DNA from: Pyramidobacter piscolens W5455
GTDB taxonomy: Bacteria > Synergistota > Synergistia > Synergistales > Dethiosulfovibrionaceae
DNA length: 64,000 nt
Assembly (NCBI RefSeq): GCF_000177335.1
Contig: NZ_ADFP01000051.1
Span: 31,702-95,701 of the forward strand
Direction: 5' to 3'
Positions 1 through 8,182 of the stretch are shown in pieces. A program made the translations under genes and the position numbers. The notes below the pieces were generated by a model. The model searched no databases. It saw only the letters and a list, made by a program, of their open reading frames with translations, and had not been told where the DNA came from. The number at the start of each line of letters is the position of its first letter. Within the stretch, counting starts at the first letter, position 1.

Positions 1-772
1 TATCGTGAGCGGCCAGATAGTCGAGCTCGTCTTCCCTGAACTGCACGCCGTGCGCCAGGACCAGGCGCGGCACGGCCGCAAGCCCGGTTTTTTCGAGATA
101 CTCGACCGGCGTCATTTTCAGCGTGTCGGAGAGGTAGCCGCGCTCCCATTCCGCCTCGAGGAAATGCGTCTGCAAGGGCAGATTTTTTCTTTTCGCTTCG
201 GCGGCGCATTCGCAGACGAACTCGAACGGCACGGTGTACGGCGCGTGCGGATCGATGCTGTTGATGATCCGCGGCCCCCGCATCTCCGCAAAATCGCGGT
301 AAAGCGTCTGTCTGAAGCGGGCCGGATCGCGCACGACGCCGACGGAAACGGAACAGCGCATGCCCAGCTCGTTCACGGCGCGGGCGACCTGATCCATATG
401 GTAATACATGTCGGTAAAGCCGGTCACGCCGCACATGGCCATCTCGCACATGGCCTGAACGGCGCCGGCGTAGACCACATCGTCGGTCAAATGCTCTTCC
501 AGCGGCCAGATCTTCTGTTCCAGCCACTCCATCAGCGGGCGCTCCTCGCCGAGGCCGCGCAGCAGCGTCATCGCCGCATGGCAATGAGCGTTGAAAAATC
601 CCGGCATCAAAAGCGTTTCGCCCTTGCCGTCCATCACTTCGCATTTTTCACCACTCAATGAATCCGGGGCGGCGATTTTTTTTATGCGTTCCCCCTCGAC
701 GAGCAGATCGGCGCGCCGCGCGCGCTCCATCGTGCCGTCGAGAAGATAAACGTCGCGGAACAGGATCGCCAT
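1..772 (-). CDS. mtaD: 5-methylthioadenosine/S-adenosylhomocysteine deaminase (partial, cut by window edge)
   Basis: An amidohydrolase-superfamily metalloenzyme of the MtaD/SsnA type that deaminates methylthioadenosine or S-adenosylhomocysteine in the cytoplasm. About 257 N-terminal residues lie in the window and the gene runs off the left edge. Visible are the metal-binding HxH in FFNAHCHAAM (His63 and His65), the substrate-loop motif DPHAPYT near residue 157, and QTHFLEAEWE with the next metal His near residue 192. ATG at 772 begins one base after the ahcY stop codon, so the two are translationally coupled. Pairing with SAH hydrolase gives two routes for clearing SAH. The exact nucleoside preference cannot be read from the sequence. 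Confidence 0.85.
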   Translation of the reverse strand, partial: MAILFRDVYLLDGTMERARRADLLVEGERIKKIAAPDSLSGEKCEVMDGKGETLLMPGFFNAHCHAAMTLLRGLGEERPLMEWLEQKIWPLEEHLTDDVVYAGAVQAMCEMAMCGVTGFTDMYYHMDQVARAVNELGMRCSVSVGVVRDPARFRQTLYRDFAEMRGPRIINSIDPHAPYTVPFEFVCECAAEAKRKNLPLQTHFLEAEWERGYLSDTLKMTPVEYLEKTGLAAVPRLVLAHGVQFREDELDYLAAHD

Positions 773-773
773 T

Positions 774-2024
774 TTAGTCTTCGCGCCAGTCGGCCATGTA
801 GGCGCGCTGCTCGTCGGTCATACGCTCGAGGGACAGCCCCATGGAAGCGAGCTTCGTCTCCATGACCGCCGCGTCGATTTCTTCGGGCACATCCATCAGT
901 CCCGCCTCGAGCGCGCGGCCGTGTTCGTTCACGTAGAGGGCGGATTCGAGCTGGAGCGCGAAGCTGAGATCCATGATCTCGATCGGGTGCCCGTCGCCGC
1001 AGGCCAGATTGACGAGACGCCCTTCGCCGAGCAGATTGAGGCGGCGCCCGTCGGGCAGCGTGAACGTCTCGATATTGGCCCGCGCCAGCTCGTGCTTGAC
1101 GGCCAGCGCCGCCAGTTCATGTTTGTTGATCTCGACGTCGAAGTGCCCCGCGTTGCCCATGATCGCGTTGTCTTTCATGAGCTGGAAATGCTCTGCCCGG
1201 ATCACGTGCGTGTTGCCGGTAAAGGTGAGAAAAATGTCGCCCAGCGGCGCCGCCTGGGCCATGGTCATCAGCTCGTTGCCGTCCATGACCGCTTCGAACG
1301 CGCGGTGCGGATCCAGTTCGGTGACGATGACGCGGGCGCCGAGGGCGCGGGCGCGCATGGCGGCGCCCCGGCCGCACCAGCCGTAACCGGCGATGACCAC
1401 CGTTTTCCCCGCCACGAGGATATTGGTCGTGCGCATGAAGCCGTCCCACACGGACTGCCCGGTGCCGTAGCGGTTATCGAAAAGATATTTGCTGTGGGCG
1501 TCGTTCACGGAGATCACCGCAAAAGGCAAAATCCCCTGCCGCTCCATGGCCTTCAGGCGTTTGACGCCGGAGGTCGTCTCCTCGGAAGCGCCCTTGACGG
1601 CCGGGATCAACTCCTTCATGTCGGAAAGGACCGTCGCCACCAGATCGGCGCCGTCGTCCACGATGACCGAAGGGCCAAAAGCCAGCGTATCGCGCAGATA
1701 GCGGCGATACTCTTCGCCGCTCATGGCGTGACGGCTGAACACGGAAACGCCCGTATCGACGAGAGCGGCGCAGATATCGTCCTGCGTCGAGAGCGGATTG
1801 CTGCCGGCCGCGCGGACTTCGGCGCCCAACTCTTTGAAAGTCCGCAACAGGCAGGCGGTCTTCGCTTCAAGGTGGAGGCAGGCTGAAAGTTTCACGCCTT
1901 TCAGCGGCTGCAAAGCGGCATAACGCGCTTTCAGGGCGTTGAGCACCGGCATGGAGCGCCACGCCCAGTCCATTTTGGCACGGCCGCCCGGAGCGAGAGA
2001 AAGATCGGCGATTTTATAATCCAT
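774..2024 (-). CDS. ahcY: S-adenosylhomocysteine hydrolase (adenosylhomocysteinase)
   Basis: Converts SAH to adenosine and homocysteine with bound NAD, relieving product inhibition of methyltransferases. 416 aa from the ATG at 2024, which has AGGAG nine bases upstream (2033-2037); an in-frame start ten codons earlier lacks a good site. Seen: the HLEAKTA substrate motif near residue 51, SEETTSGV near 147, the NRYGTGQS region near 184, and the NAD-binding GYGWCGRG at 213-220. The protein ends in ADWRED, so the Lys/Tyr tail of longer SAH hydrolases is not evident; this is common in shorter bacterial forms. It follows xseA by 13 bp and precedes mtaD by 1 bp. Confidence 0.93.
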   Translation of the reverse strand: MDYKIADLSLAPGGRAKMDWAWRSMPVLNALKARYAALQPLKGVKLSACLHLEAKTACLLRTFKELGAEVRAAGSNPLSTQDDICAALVDTGVSVFSRHAMSGEEYRRYLRDTLAFGPSVIVDDGADLVATVLSDMKELIPAVKGASEETTSGVKRLKAMERQGILPFAVISVNDAHSKYLFDNRYGTGQSVWDGFMRTTNILVAGKTVVIAGYGWCGRGAAMRARALGARVIVTELDPHRAFEAVMDGNELMTMAQAAPLGDIFLTFTGNTHVIRAEHFQLMKDNAIMGNAGHFDVEINKHELAALAVKHELARANIETFTLPDGRRLNLLGEGRLVNLACGDGHPIEIMDLSFALQLESALYVNEHGRALEAGLMDVPEEIDAAVMETKLASMGLSLERMTDEQRAYMADWRED

Positions 2025-2037
2025 TATGAATTCTCCT

Positions 2038-3297
2038 TCACTGTATATGCGCATCTCTTACGTTCAAGCCGCGCGGTTCCACGGATTCCACATGCCCTGC
2101 AACAGTGCCGTCAAGCATCTGCACGGAGAGGGCGTCGCCGCACCGCGCCTGGGCGCTGGAGAGCAGCGGTCTGCCGCCGCTCATGACCAGGCTGTAGCCG
2201 CGGCGCGCAAGGGCTGCCGGCGAAAGATTCTCCAACGAACGTTCGAACTCGTCGAGCCGGCCGTTCATGAGCCGAAGTTCGGCGCAGGCGCGATACGTCG
2301 TTTTTTCATCGAGATCGTCAAGGCGCTGCGCCGCGTTTTCCAGCGAACGCCCCCAAAAGCGCCTCATGTTTTCTTCGCGGTTGGCGAGTTCCCGCTTCTC
2401 ATCGCGCAGGGCGCGGGCCGCGTGCATATGGAGAAGACGGGCGCATTCCGCCAGACCGTCCAATTCCTCCGCGCGATCGGGGAACACCGACGCCGCCGCG
2501 GCCGTGGGCGTCGGTTCGCGCCGGTCGGCGGCCAGATCGCACAGCGACCAGTCGACCTCGTGTCCCACGCCGCACACGACGGGCACGGCACAACGGGCGA
2601 CTTCCCGCACCAGCTCCTCGTCGTCAAACGGATTGAGGTCTTCTTTGGCGCCGCCGCCGCGCACCAGAAGCGCCGCGTCCACGCCGGGCAGAGCCGAAGC
2701 CCGCCTCAGCGCCAAGGCCGCGCTTTCGGCGGCGCGGACGCCCTGCACGAGACACGGGACGACGATCAGCTCGGCGGCGGGAAAACGGGTACGGAATTGC
2801 CTGATCACGTCCCGAACGGCAGCTCCCGTGTCGGAGGTGACGCAGGCCACGCGCCGCGGATAACGCGGCAGGGGCCGCTTGCGAGCGGGAGCGAACAGGC
2901 CTTCTTTTTCCAGCCTGAGACGCAGCTCTTCTTTGGCTCTGGCGGCCGCGCCCAGCCCGAGAGGATACATTTTCTGCGCGTATATCTGCACGGCGCCTCG
3001 CGCTTCATAAAGGCGGACGTTGCCCGAAACGACGACGCGATCGCCAACCGCCGGCCAGAGGAGCATGCCCGCCGCGTCGCCGCGGAACATCACGCAGGGC
3101 AGCGAAGCGTTCTGTCCCTTCAGGACGAAATAAACGTGACCGGAAACGTGCCGTTTGAAGTCGGTCAGTTCGCCTTCGACGACGAGATGAGCGAGCGTTT
3201 CGTCGTAATCGAGCAGATTTTTTACTCTCAAAGCGACTTCGTCGACCGTCAGCGGCGCGGCGGCATTTTTGACGCGAGCGGGACCGTGACGGATCAT
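2038..3297 (-). CDS. xseA: Exodeoxyribonuclease VII large subunit
   Basis: Catalytic large subunit of ExoVII, a processive single-strand exonuclease in DNA repair. 419 aa. An N-terminal OB-fold (LAHLVVEGELTDFKRHVSGH, about residues 35-55) is followed by the catalytic domain with CVTSDTGAAVRD, RGGGAKEDLNPFDDEE and GVGHEVDWSLCDLAADRREP, then a coiled-coil C-terminal third. The start ATG overlaps the nusB stop as ATGA (3294-3297). The usual partner xseB, often directly downstream, is absent here: ahcY follows instead. Confidence 0.93.
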   Translation of the reverse strand: MIRHGPARVKNAAAPLTVDEVALRVKNLLDYDETLAHLVVEGELTDFKRHVSGHVYFVLKGQNASLPCVMFRGDAAGMLLWPAVGDRVVVSGNVRLYEARGAVQIYAQKMYPLGLGAAARAKEELRLRLEKEGLFAPARKRPLPRYPRRVACVTSDTGAAVRDVIRQFRTRFPAAELIVVPCLVQGVRAAESAALALRRASALPGVDAALLVRGGGAKEDLNPFDDEELVREVARCAVPVVCGVGHEVDWSLCDLAADRREPTPTAAAASVFPDRAEELDGLAECARLLHMHAARALRDEKRELANREENMRRFWGRSLENAAQRLDDLDEKTTYRACAELRLMNGRLDEFERSLENLSPAALARRGYSLVMSGGRPLLSSAQARCGDALSVQMLDGTVAGHVESVEPRGLNVRDAHIQ

Positions 3298-3815
3298 GAC
3301 AGGGCGAGCGCTTTGACGATGCGAGCGAGAACGCCGTTGACGAAACGGGACGAATCGTCGCTGCCGTACTCTTTGGCCAACCGGACGGCTTCGCTGAGAG
3401 CGACGCCGGGCGGGACTTTTTTCGCGATCACGGCTTCGTACAGCGCTAGGCGGATGATCGTGCGGTCCACCAAGCTCATGCGTTCGGTTTTCCACTCGGT
3501 CGAGTACGTCTCGATCAAGGCGTCGATCTCAGGAAGGGCGCGGCGCACCAAACAGGCGTGCTCGCAGGATCGGCGATAGTCCGCAAAGGGAACCCGCGTC
3601 AACACGCTTTCCTCGTCGGCGTCGGTTTCTCCGCTTTCAGCTTCAGCGCCGTTTTCCGCGACGGCTTCCGGCTCGACGAAAAGCTCTTCCAGAGACGCTT
3701 CCACCTCGAGCTGGTCAAGCTTTTTTCCGCCCAGAGAATCCAGCGCGCACAGAATTTGGAAAAGGCGCACCCGCGCCGCATGAAGCGATTCCTGAGTGTT
3801 ATCTTTATTCGTCAC
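3294..3815 (-). CDS. nusB: Transcription antitermination factor NusB
   Basis: RNA-binding factor that works with NusE (S10) at boxA during rRNA transcription. 173 aa, all-helical, with the C-terminal signature region MSLVDRTIIRLALYEA, PPGVALSEAVRLAKEYG and SSRFVNGVLARI, where helix-capping Arg and the Asn-Gly turn are family hallmarks. An acidic Ala/Glu-rich insertion (about residues 45-70) separates the first helices from the conserved core and makes the protein longer than typical. The start is one of two adjacent GTG codons (3818 or 3815), with AGAGG just upstream; GTG at 3815 overlaps the upstream stop as GTGA. It overlaps xseA by 4 bp. Confidence 0.92.
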   Translation of the reverse strand: MTNKDNTQESLHAARVRLFQILCALDSLGGKKLDQLEVEASLEELFVEPEAVAENGAEAESGETDADEESVLTRVPFADYRRSCEHACLVRRALPEIDALIETYSTEWKTERMSLVDRTIIRLALYEAVIAKKVPPGVALSEAVRLAKEYGSDDSSRFVNGVLARIVKALALS

Positions 3816-4270
3816 CACTGGGTACCTCTTTTCAAAAAGGGCAAAAGATTCTGCAGTTTGGCCCAGCCGCCGCCGGAAATAAGCCACGACGAAAGCAGCC
3901 ATGTACAAAACGCCAGACCGGCATAAACGGCCACAGCCCACCAAGAAAGGGCGAAAAAAGCAAAAACGCCGCAGACGCAATTGATCCAGAACGCAGGCTG
4001 CCCGCAGAGAGAATGCTCCAGGTAGGGAGACTCGGCAAGAAAACGGCTCTGTCTGATCCACTGCAATCTGGGCAGCTCCATCCCCAGGGCGCGCAGATCC
4101 TCGGTGATGGCCTTGGCGCGGCGCATATCGTCTTCGCGGCTCCAGAACTCGCGCTTGTCGTTGATCACGACAAGGCACAAACGGTCGTGGCCCCGCAGTC
4201 TGACCGCGCTGCACTGAACCCCTTGAGGGAGATGGCGGGAAACAAGAGAAAGCACCGCCTGCGTATCCAC
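3812..4270 (-). CDS. Hypothetical protein with two membrane segments
   Basis: About 152 aa. The N-terminal half looks soluble. It is followed by two adjacent hydrophobic segments (PAFWINCVCGVFAFFALSWW and AVAVYAGLAFCTWLLSSWLI) and a short basic tail, suggesting a hairpin membrane protein. I do not recognise the family. Its position between Asp23 and nusB recalls the small membrane proteins that accompany Asp23 in Gram-positives, but the sequence is not obviously AmaP. The start is uncertain: GTG at 4270 has no clear ribosome-binding site, while the open frame continues upstream without an ATG and a strong GGAGG lies at about 4319-4324. A non-standard start or a small indel in the first codons is possible. 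Confidence 0.6.
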   Translation of the reverse strand: MDTQAVLSLVSRHLPQGVQCSAVRLRGHDRLCLVVINDKREFWSREDDMRRAKAITEDLRALGMELPRLQWIRQSRFLAESPYLEHSLCGQPAFWINCVCGVFAFFALSWWAVAVYAGLAFCTWLLSSWLISGGGWAKLQNLLPFLKRGTQW

Positions 4271-4338
4271 TTTGATAAAACCGTAGGGCGTACGCCCAAA
4301 ATCCTGATACGTCGCGCATGCCTCCTTTCTCTACAACG

Positions 4339-4366
4339 ACAGCCGGCCCGAAGACGAGCCGGCTGT
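4339..4366 (-). terminator. 9-bp hairpin between Asp23 gene and downstream gene
   Basis: Perfect inverted repeat ACAGCCGGC/GCCGGCTGT with a 10-nt loop just after the Asp23 stop codon. On the minus strand no U-run follows, so it is at best a weak terminator or processing/attenuation hairpin inside the operon. Confidence 0.35.
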
Positions 4367-4371
4367 TTGTC

Positions 4372-4875
4372 TCACTCTCCGGCAGTAGTCACAGCTGCCT
4401 TTGTTCCAGTTTCTCCCGTTCCTTGATCTTCCTTTGGGGCCTGCTCGCCGAAATAAACGCCCTGAACAAAAATGTTCACGGCTTTGACTTCGTAGCCGGT
4501 CGAGCTCTCCAGCTCCTTTTTCAGGAATTCCTGCAAATCCCAGGCCACGTCGGGAATACGAAGCCCGTAGCGAACGAGAACGTACGCGTCGACGGAGATC
4601 TGCGACTGCGTCCCCTCTTCCAGCGAAACGCGCACGCCCTCGGGATTTTTCCGTCCCAATCCCAGCACCGACATGCCGACGTTCGCCGGCACCACCGACG
4701 AAACCCGCGCCAGCGCCCGACGGGCAATTTCCTGAACGACGTCTTCGGAGATGTGAAGCGAGCCATCGTTCGATTTCGGATCCTCCTCGCGAGCTTCCTC
4801 CACGGCGCGTTCCAGATCGAAATCGGATTTGTAGAGCGGCTCGGAAGTCTGATCCAGCTCGTCAATCGGCGTCAT
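4372..4875 (-). CDS. Asp23/Gls24 family envelope stress protein
   Basis: 167-aa member of the Asp23/Gls24 (DUF322) family, whose members sit at the membrane and are linked to cell-envelope stress in Gram-positives. The conserved core begins with GSLHISEDVVQEIARRALA, then VSVDAYVLVRYG-like strands (seen as ISVDAYVLVRYG) and VAWDLQEFLKKELE, and ends VKAVNIFVQGVYF. Termini are acidic and Thr/Gly-rich. GGAGG lies just ahead of the ATG, and the first 14 bp overlap the end of the zinc-ribbon gene. An efp - zinc ribbon - asp23 - nusB order is a conserved housekeeping arrangement. Confidence 0.88.
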   Translation of the reverse strand: MTPIDELDQTSEPLYKSDFDLERAVEEAREEDPKSNDGSLHISEDVVQEIARRALARVSSVVPANVGMSVLGLGRKNPEGVRVSLEEGTQSQISVDAYVLVRYGLRIPDVAWDLQEFLKKELESSTGYEVKAVNIFVQGVYFGEQAPKEDQGTGETGTKAAVTTAGE

Positions 4876-5287
4876 GATCCTCCGCCTCTAAATCCACGCT
4901 GACCTTTTCCCCGCAGTCGGGACACTCAACGCAGTGATCGTCGGGAGAGAGCATGGACGTCTGGCAGTAAAAATGCAGACCGCAGGACGGACAGGCGACT
5001 TCCGTGTAATCGTCTTCAAGAGACGCTTCGTCTTCGTCGAGTTCCCCGTCGATGCCCAAACGCGATTCGACGTCGGACAGGTCGGCGTCGAGCTCGCCGC
5101 AGATCGAATAGAGATCGTCAGCCGCGCTCCGCTGCTCCTCCAGCTGCTTTTTCAGCTCGCCGTTCTCGTCCGCCAAAGCGTCCAGCGCCTCGACGACGGC
5201 ATCAAAGAGAGAAAGCGCGAGCTTGTCTTCCGGCTTGCCGGCGTCGAGAAGTCCTTTGATATAGGCGATCTTTTCACGTGCGCTCAT
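4862..5287 (-). CDS. CD1247 N-terminal-like protein with C-terminal zinc ribbon
   Basis: 141 aa. The N terminus (MSAREKIAYIKGLLDAG) matches the CD1247 N-terminal domain found beside asp23/nusB/efp genes in clostridia and relatives. It is followed by a helical/coiled-coil stretch, a strongly acidic linker (residues about 85-105), and a zinc ribbon CPSCGLHF...CVECPDCGEKV with two CxxC knuckles. Its function is unknown; a regulatory or scaffold role is inference. ATG at 5287 is preceded by AGGAGA; a longer in-frame reading from 5371 lacks support. Confidence 0.75.
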   Translation of the reverse strand: MSAREKIAYIKGLLDAGKPEDKLALSLFDAVVEALDALADENGELKKQLEEQRSAADDLYSICGELDADLSDVESRLGIDGELDEDEASLEDDYTEVACPSCGLHFYCQTSMLSPDDHCVECPDCGEKVSVDLEAEDHDAD

Positions 5288-5371
5288 TGCGAATCTCTCC
5301 TTTTCGAAAACAGGGCCGTGCCCGTCCCGCTCCGCGCAGGCAAACGGACGCCGTCCCGATTTATGCTTCAC

Positions 5372-5387
5372 TGTTCCGCGCGGAACA
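5372..5387. repeat. Perfect 16-bp palindrome between efp and the zinc-ribbon gene
   Basis: TGTTCCGCGCGGAACA lies 19 bp past the efp stop and 84 bp before the next start. No U-run follows on the minus strand, so it fits an operator or RNA stem better than a terminator. Confidence 0.4.
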
Positions 5388-5406
5388 ATGAGACAGACTC
5401 CGATCG

Positions 5407-5982
5407 CTACTTCTTGACGCGTTCGACGTATTCGCCGGTGCGGGTGTCGACGACGACGCTCTCGCCGTTCATGACGAACATCGGCACCGTGATGACCAGC
5501 CCCGTCTCCATCGTGGCTGGCTTGCCGCCGCCGGCGGCCGTGTCGCCCTTGAAGTTGGGCTGAGTGTCGACGATCTTCAGCACCACGCTGTTGGGCAGCG
5601 TGATCCCCATGACTTTGCCCTCGTACATGTCGAGACTGACCTCGAGATTGTCCGTCAGATAATTGAGCGCCGGGCCGAGAGTCTCTTTGGTCAGATAAAC
5701 TTCTTCGTAGCTTTCCATGTCCATGAAGACGTAGTGGTCGCCGTCTTTGTAGCTGTACTGAGCGGGTTTCTCGTCAAAGACGATGCGTTCGAATTTATCG
5801 TTGCCGGACACGAAGCTGTTTTCGGAAATGCTGCCCGTGTCGAGGTTGCGCAGTTTGCACTTGAGCACGGCGCCGCCGCGGCCTTTCATGTGATGCTGGC
5901 AGTCCACCACTTCCCACAAACCGCCCTGCCATTTCAGTTTCATGCCAGGGTAAAACTTACTCGTATCGACGATATCAGCCAT
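5407..5982 (-). CDS. efp: Translation elongation factor P
   Basis: Rescues ribosomes stalled at polyproline stretches by binding between the P and E sites. 191 aa with the three beta-barrel domains in the usual order. The domain I loop reads MKGRGGAV, placing Arg35 at the tip that contacts the peptidyl-tRNA CCA end, as in Thermus, instead of the lysylated Lys of E. coli. Domain III ends in the family signature region MFVMNGESVVVDTRTGEYVER. GGGAGG precedes the ATG. No EF-P modification enzyme (EpmA or EarP) is in the window. Confidence 0.95.
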   Translation of the reverse strand: MADIVDTSKFYPGMKLKWQGGLWEVVDCQHHMKGRGGAVLKCKLRNLDTGSISENSFVSGNDKFERIVFDEKPAQYSYKDGDHYVFMDMESYEEVYLTKETLGPALNYLTDNLEVSLDMYEGKVMGITLPNSVVLKIVDTQPNFKGDTAAGGGKPATMETGLVITVPMFVMNGESVVVDTRTGEYVERVKK

Positions 5983-6169
5983 GTATCACGTAACCTCCCG
6001 AGAATCTGTTTCTCTGCCGCGAATGCAGACAGCCATGACGTTTAATTCTAATGTGTTTTCACTCCATTTGCAAGGTCCGGAATTTACGTTGTCGTCGTCC
6101 AGTGATCACGCCGCTCATAAGCTCCGGCGGCCGAAGCGCGCGGAACGCCCCGGGCCGTCCGCAAAAGGG

Positions 6170-6201
6170 AAGCGGGCCTGTGGAAGCGCGCAGGCCCGCT
6201 T
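6170..6201 (-). terminator. Rho-independent terminator ahead of efp
   Basis: An 11-bp perfect stem AAGCGGGCCTG/CAGGCCCGCTT with a 10-nt loop, followed on the minus strand by CCCTTTT. It lies in the 482-bp gap between the secreted hypothetical gene and efp and would separate their transcripts. Apart from it, the gap is GC-rich with no supported gene. Confidence 0.6.
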
Positions 6202-6464
6202 TGAAGCGCCCATGGAGGCGCGACGTTATCGAAAAAACAAAAACGGTACCGCATGGCGGCATATCCCGTCGGCGCCAAAAGAACCACGCCGCGCCGGAAG
6301 CGCCGAAGGGTAAGAGCGATGCGACGTCGCCCACGCGGCTTCGCCCCGAAACCGGCCGGAGGAACTTTTTGCGCACGGCGCCCACGCCGATTATTTCAGC
6401 ACAGAAGATTGCTCATACCCGGCCGCCGCCACACAACGCCGCGGCGAGAGCCGCCGATGGTCGG

Positions 6465-7757
6465 TCAGTGGCCGCAGCCGTCGTGGCCGCCGTTGTCCTT
6501 GTTTTCCCGTTTCGCGTCGCTGGCGGATTCCGCGGCGCGCTTGACGGCTTTTGCCCCTTTGCGCCCGGGGGCCTTGGGATCCTCGGAAGAGTCAAGTATC
6601 TCCTCGAAATCCGACGACAGCTCCGTAGCGTCGAGAGTGACCTCCAATACCTCACCTGCCGATTCAACTGTCAGCACTCCGACAGCAACATTCACTGTAT
6701 CCAAAGCTACAGTGATCTTCTTCAGGTTTTTCCGATCCTCTTTATGGAGATCTGTGTCGTTCACGACGTCCAAAAAACCTAAAGTCGAATCAACGGACTT
6801 CAGCCCGCCCCCAACAAAACCGCCAACAAAGGTCGATACCGCGGCAACCGTACTTCCGGCCTCTATAGCTGCTACTGTAGCCGGAAGGCTGAGTATGAAA
6901 AGAGCGGCGCCTGCGACAACAACGGTTCCGGCCGCAACTATCTCGCCGCCCCTGGCGACGTAGCCAAGCGTACCCTGAAAGTCTGCTTCGCTCTGGGCTG
7001 CTCTCATTTCAGCTTTTATCTGTTCCCTTCGGCGTTCGGGATTTCGAGCCTCTTCTTCCCGCTGTCGCTCCATCGCCGCTATATGAGCCTTTTTCCTTTC
7101 GATCCGTTCCTTACGGAGTCTGTCGATCTCGGCGGCCGGCATATTGATATCCGGAGTGCCGTCCGCGATGCTGTTGAGTCCCGCCTCGATGCCGTCGAGA
7201 CTGGACAGGTTGAAAGGCGCCGCATAGGCCGGGGTCGCGAACAGGAAGCTCAGCGCTTCGGCCAGCAACGTCCGCTCCTCTTCGTTCATGAAGGATACCG
7301 CCATCCTCTTCGCCACGCGGATGTTGAGGGCGTATCTCTTCGCCACGGAACTCAGTTCCTTTCTCAGCCGCGTCACCTCGTACGCCATGGCGTCCAGTTC
7401 TTCCTGCGAAGGCGTCTTTTTGCCCCGGTAGATGGCGTCGTAGATCCGTTTGCAGTAATACCTGGCGCCCATTTCCGCGTTGACGAACGCCTCGATGTAC
7501 GCGTCGTGCTCTCTCAGGATTTGCGCGGCGTATTTTTTTGGAATGGTGTTTTTCTTCGGCGCTTTTTTCTTCGTTTTTGCGGCATCTTTCTTTTTCACGG
7601 ATTTCTTCGCCGCCGGCGCTTTTTTCGCGGCGGGGGCGGCTCTCTTCGTCGCGGCCTCCTCGCCCGCCGCGACGGCCGTCGCGGGAAAGCCCGAGAATGT
7701 CAGCGCGCACATCAGAAGTATCGACGTCAGGGCTCTTGATATTTTTCCAGTTCTCAC
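6465..7757 (-). CDS. Secreted Lys/Ala-rich hypothetical protein
   Basis: 430 aa, family not recognised. Starts at a GTG with AAGGA nine bases upstream. The N terminus is a signal peptide (basic RTGK, hydrophobic core SILLMCALTFSGF, AxA site near residue 31). Then comes a Lys/Ala-rich stretch (about 35-75), a helical Arg/Glu-rich middle with a coiled-coil-like ERIERKKAHIAAMERQREEE segment, and a hydrophobic Gly/Ala/Val segment near residues 275-335 that could insert in a membrane. The C terminus is acidic, ending in GGHDGCGH. It is monocistronic, between efp and the pilus operon. Basic tails after a signal peptide can bind DNA, peptidoglycan or LPS, but no function is claimed. Confidence 0.6.
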   Translation of the reverse strand: MRTGKISRALTSILLMCALTFSGFPATAVAAGEEAATKRAAPAAKKAPAAKKSVKKKDAAKTKKKAPKKNTIPKKYAAQILREHDAYIEAFVNAEMGARYYCKRIYDAIYRGKKTPSQEELDAMAYEVTRLRKELSSVAKRYALNIRVAKRMAVSFMNEEERTLLAEALSFLFATPAYAAPFNLSSLDGIEAGLNSIADGTPDINMPAAEIDRLRKERIERKKAHIAAMERQREEEARNPERRREQIKAEMRAAQSEADFQGTLGYVARGGEIVAAGTVVVAGAALFILSLPATVAAIEAGSTVAAVSTFVGGFVGGGLKSVDSTLGFLDVVNDTDLHKEDRKNLKKITVALDTVNVAVGVLTVESAGEVLEVTLDATELSSDFEEILDSSEDPKAPGRKGAKAVKRAAESASDAKRENKDNGGHDGCGH

Positions 7758-7846
7758 TTTTCATCGTCCTTTCGTTTCTCGTCGTTTTTCGCGAGCCGCT
7801 TTTTGGAAGATCGCGGTCGCGTCTCCGAAACATATCCGCATCGAAA

Positions 7847-7852
7847 AGTATA
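7847..7852 (-). promoter_or_regulatory. Candidate -10 element upstream of the secreted hypothetical gene
   Basis: TATACT on the minus strand within TTATACTTTTCG, about 90 bp before the GTG start. The same 12-mer context occurs upstream of the fdt/phosphonate operon (37110-37122). No good -35 is seen at 17 bp. The rest of the 425-bp gap 7758-8182 shows no supported gene. Confidence 0.35.
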
Positions 7853-8182
7853 ACAGAAAAACCGACGTTTCGCACATAAAAAAATATACGTCGGGTCCAT
7901 TTTTCACAGAATTGCTGACACTTTAGGCTTTTGCAAACGCTTTGAATCTTTTCAAAAACAGTGCAAAGACAAAGACTTTCGCCCGCGGAAAGAGCCGCCT
8001 GTGAAAGGGCGCGGGACTCCGCCCGCAGCGTCGTCGCGCGTTCGGGGGGCCTTTTATATGCGCGAGGCCGGACGCACGCGCTCCGGCCACGCCGGCAGAT
8101 CTGCAATCCCAGCGAACGGAACGCGGAATAAAACGCGGAAACTTTCGAGCGGCTCTTTCAATGACCGGTCAAGGCGACGTTC

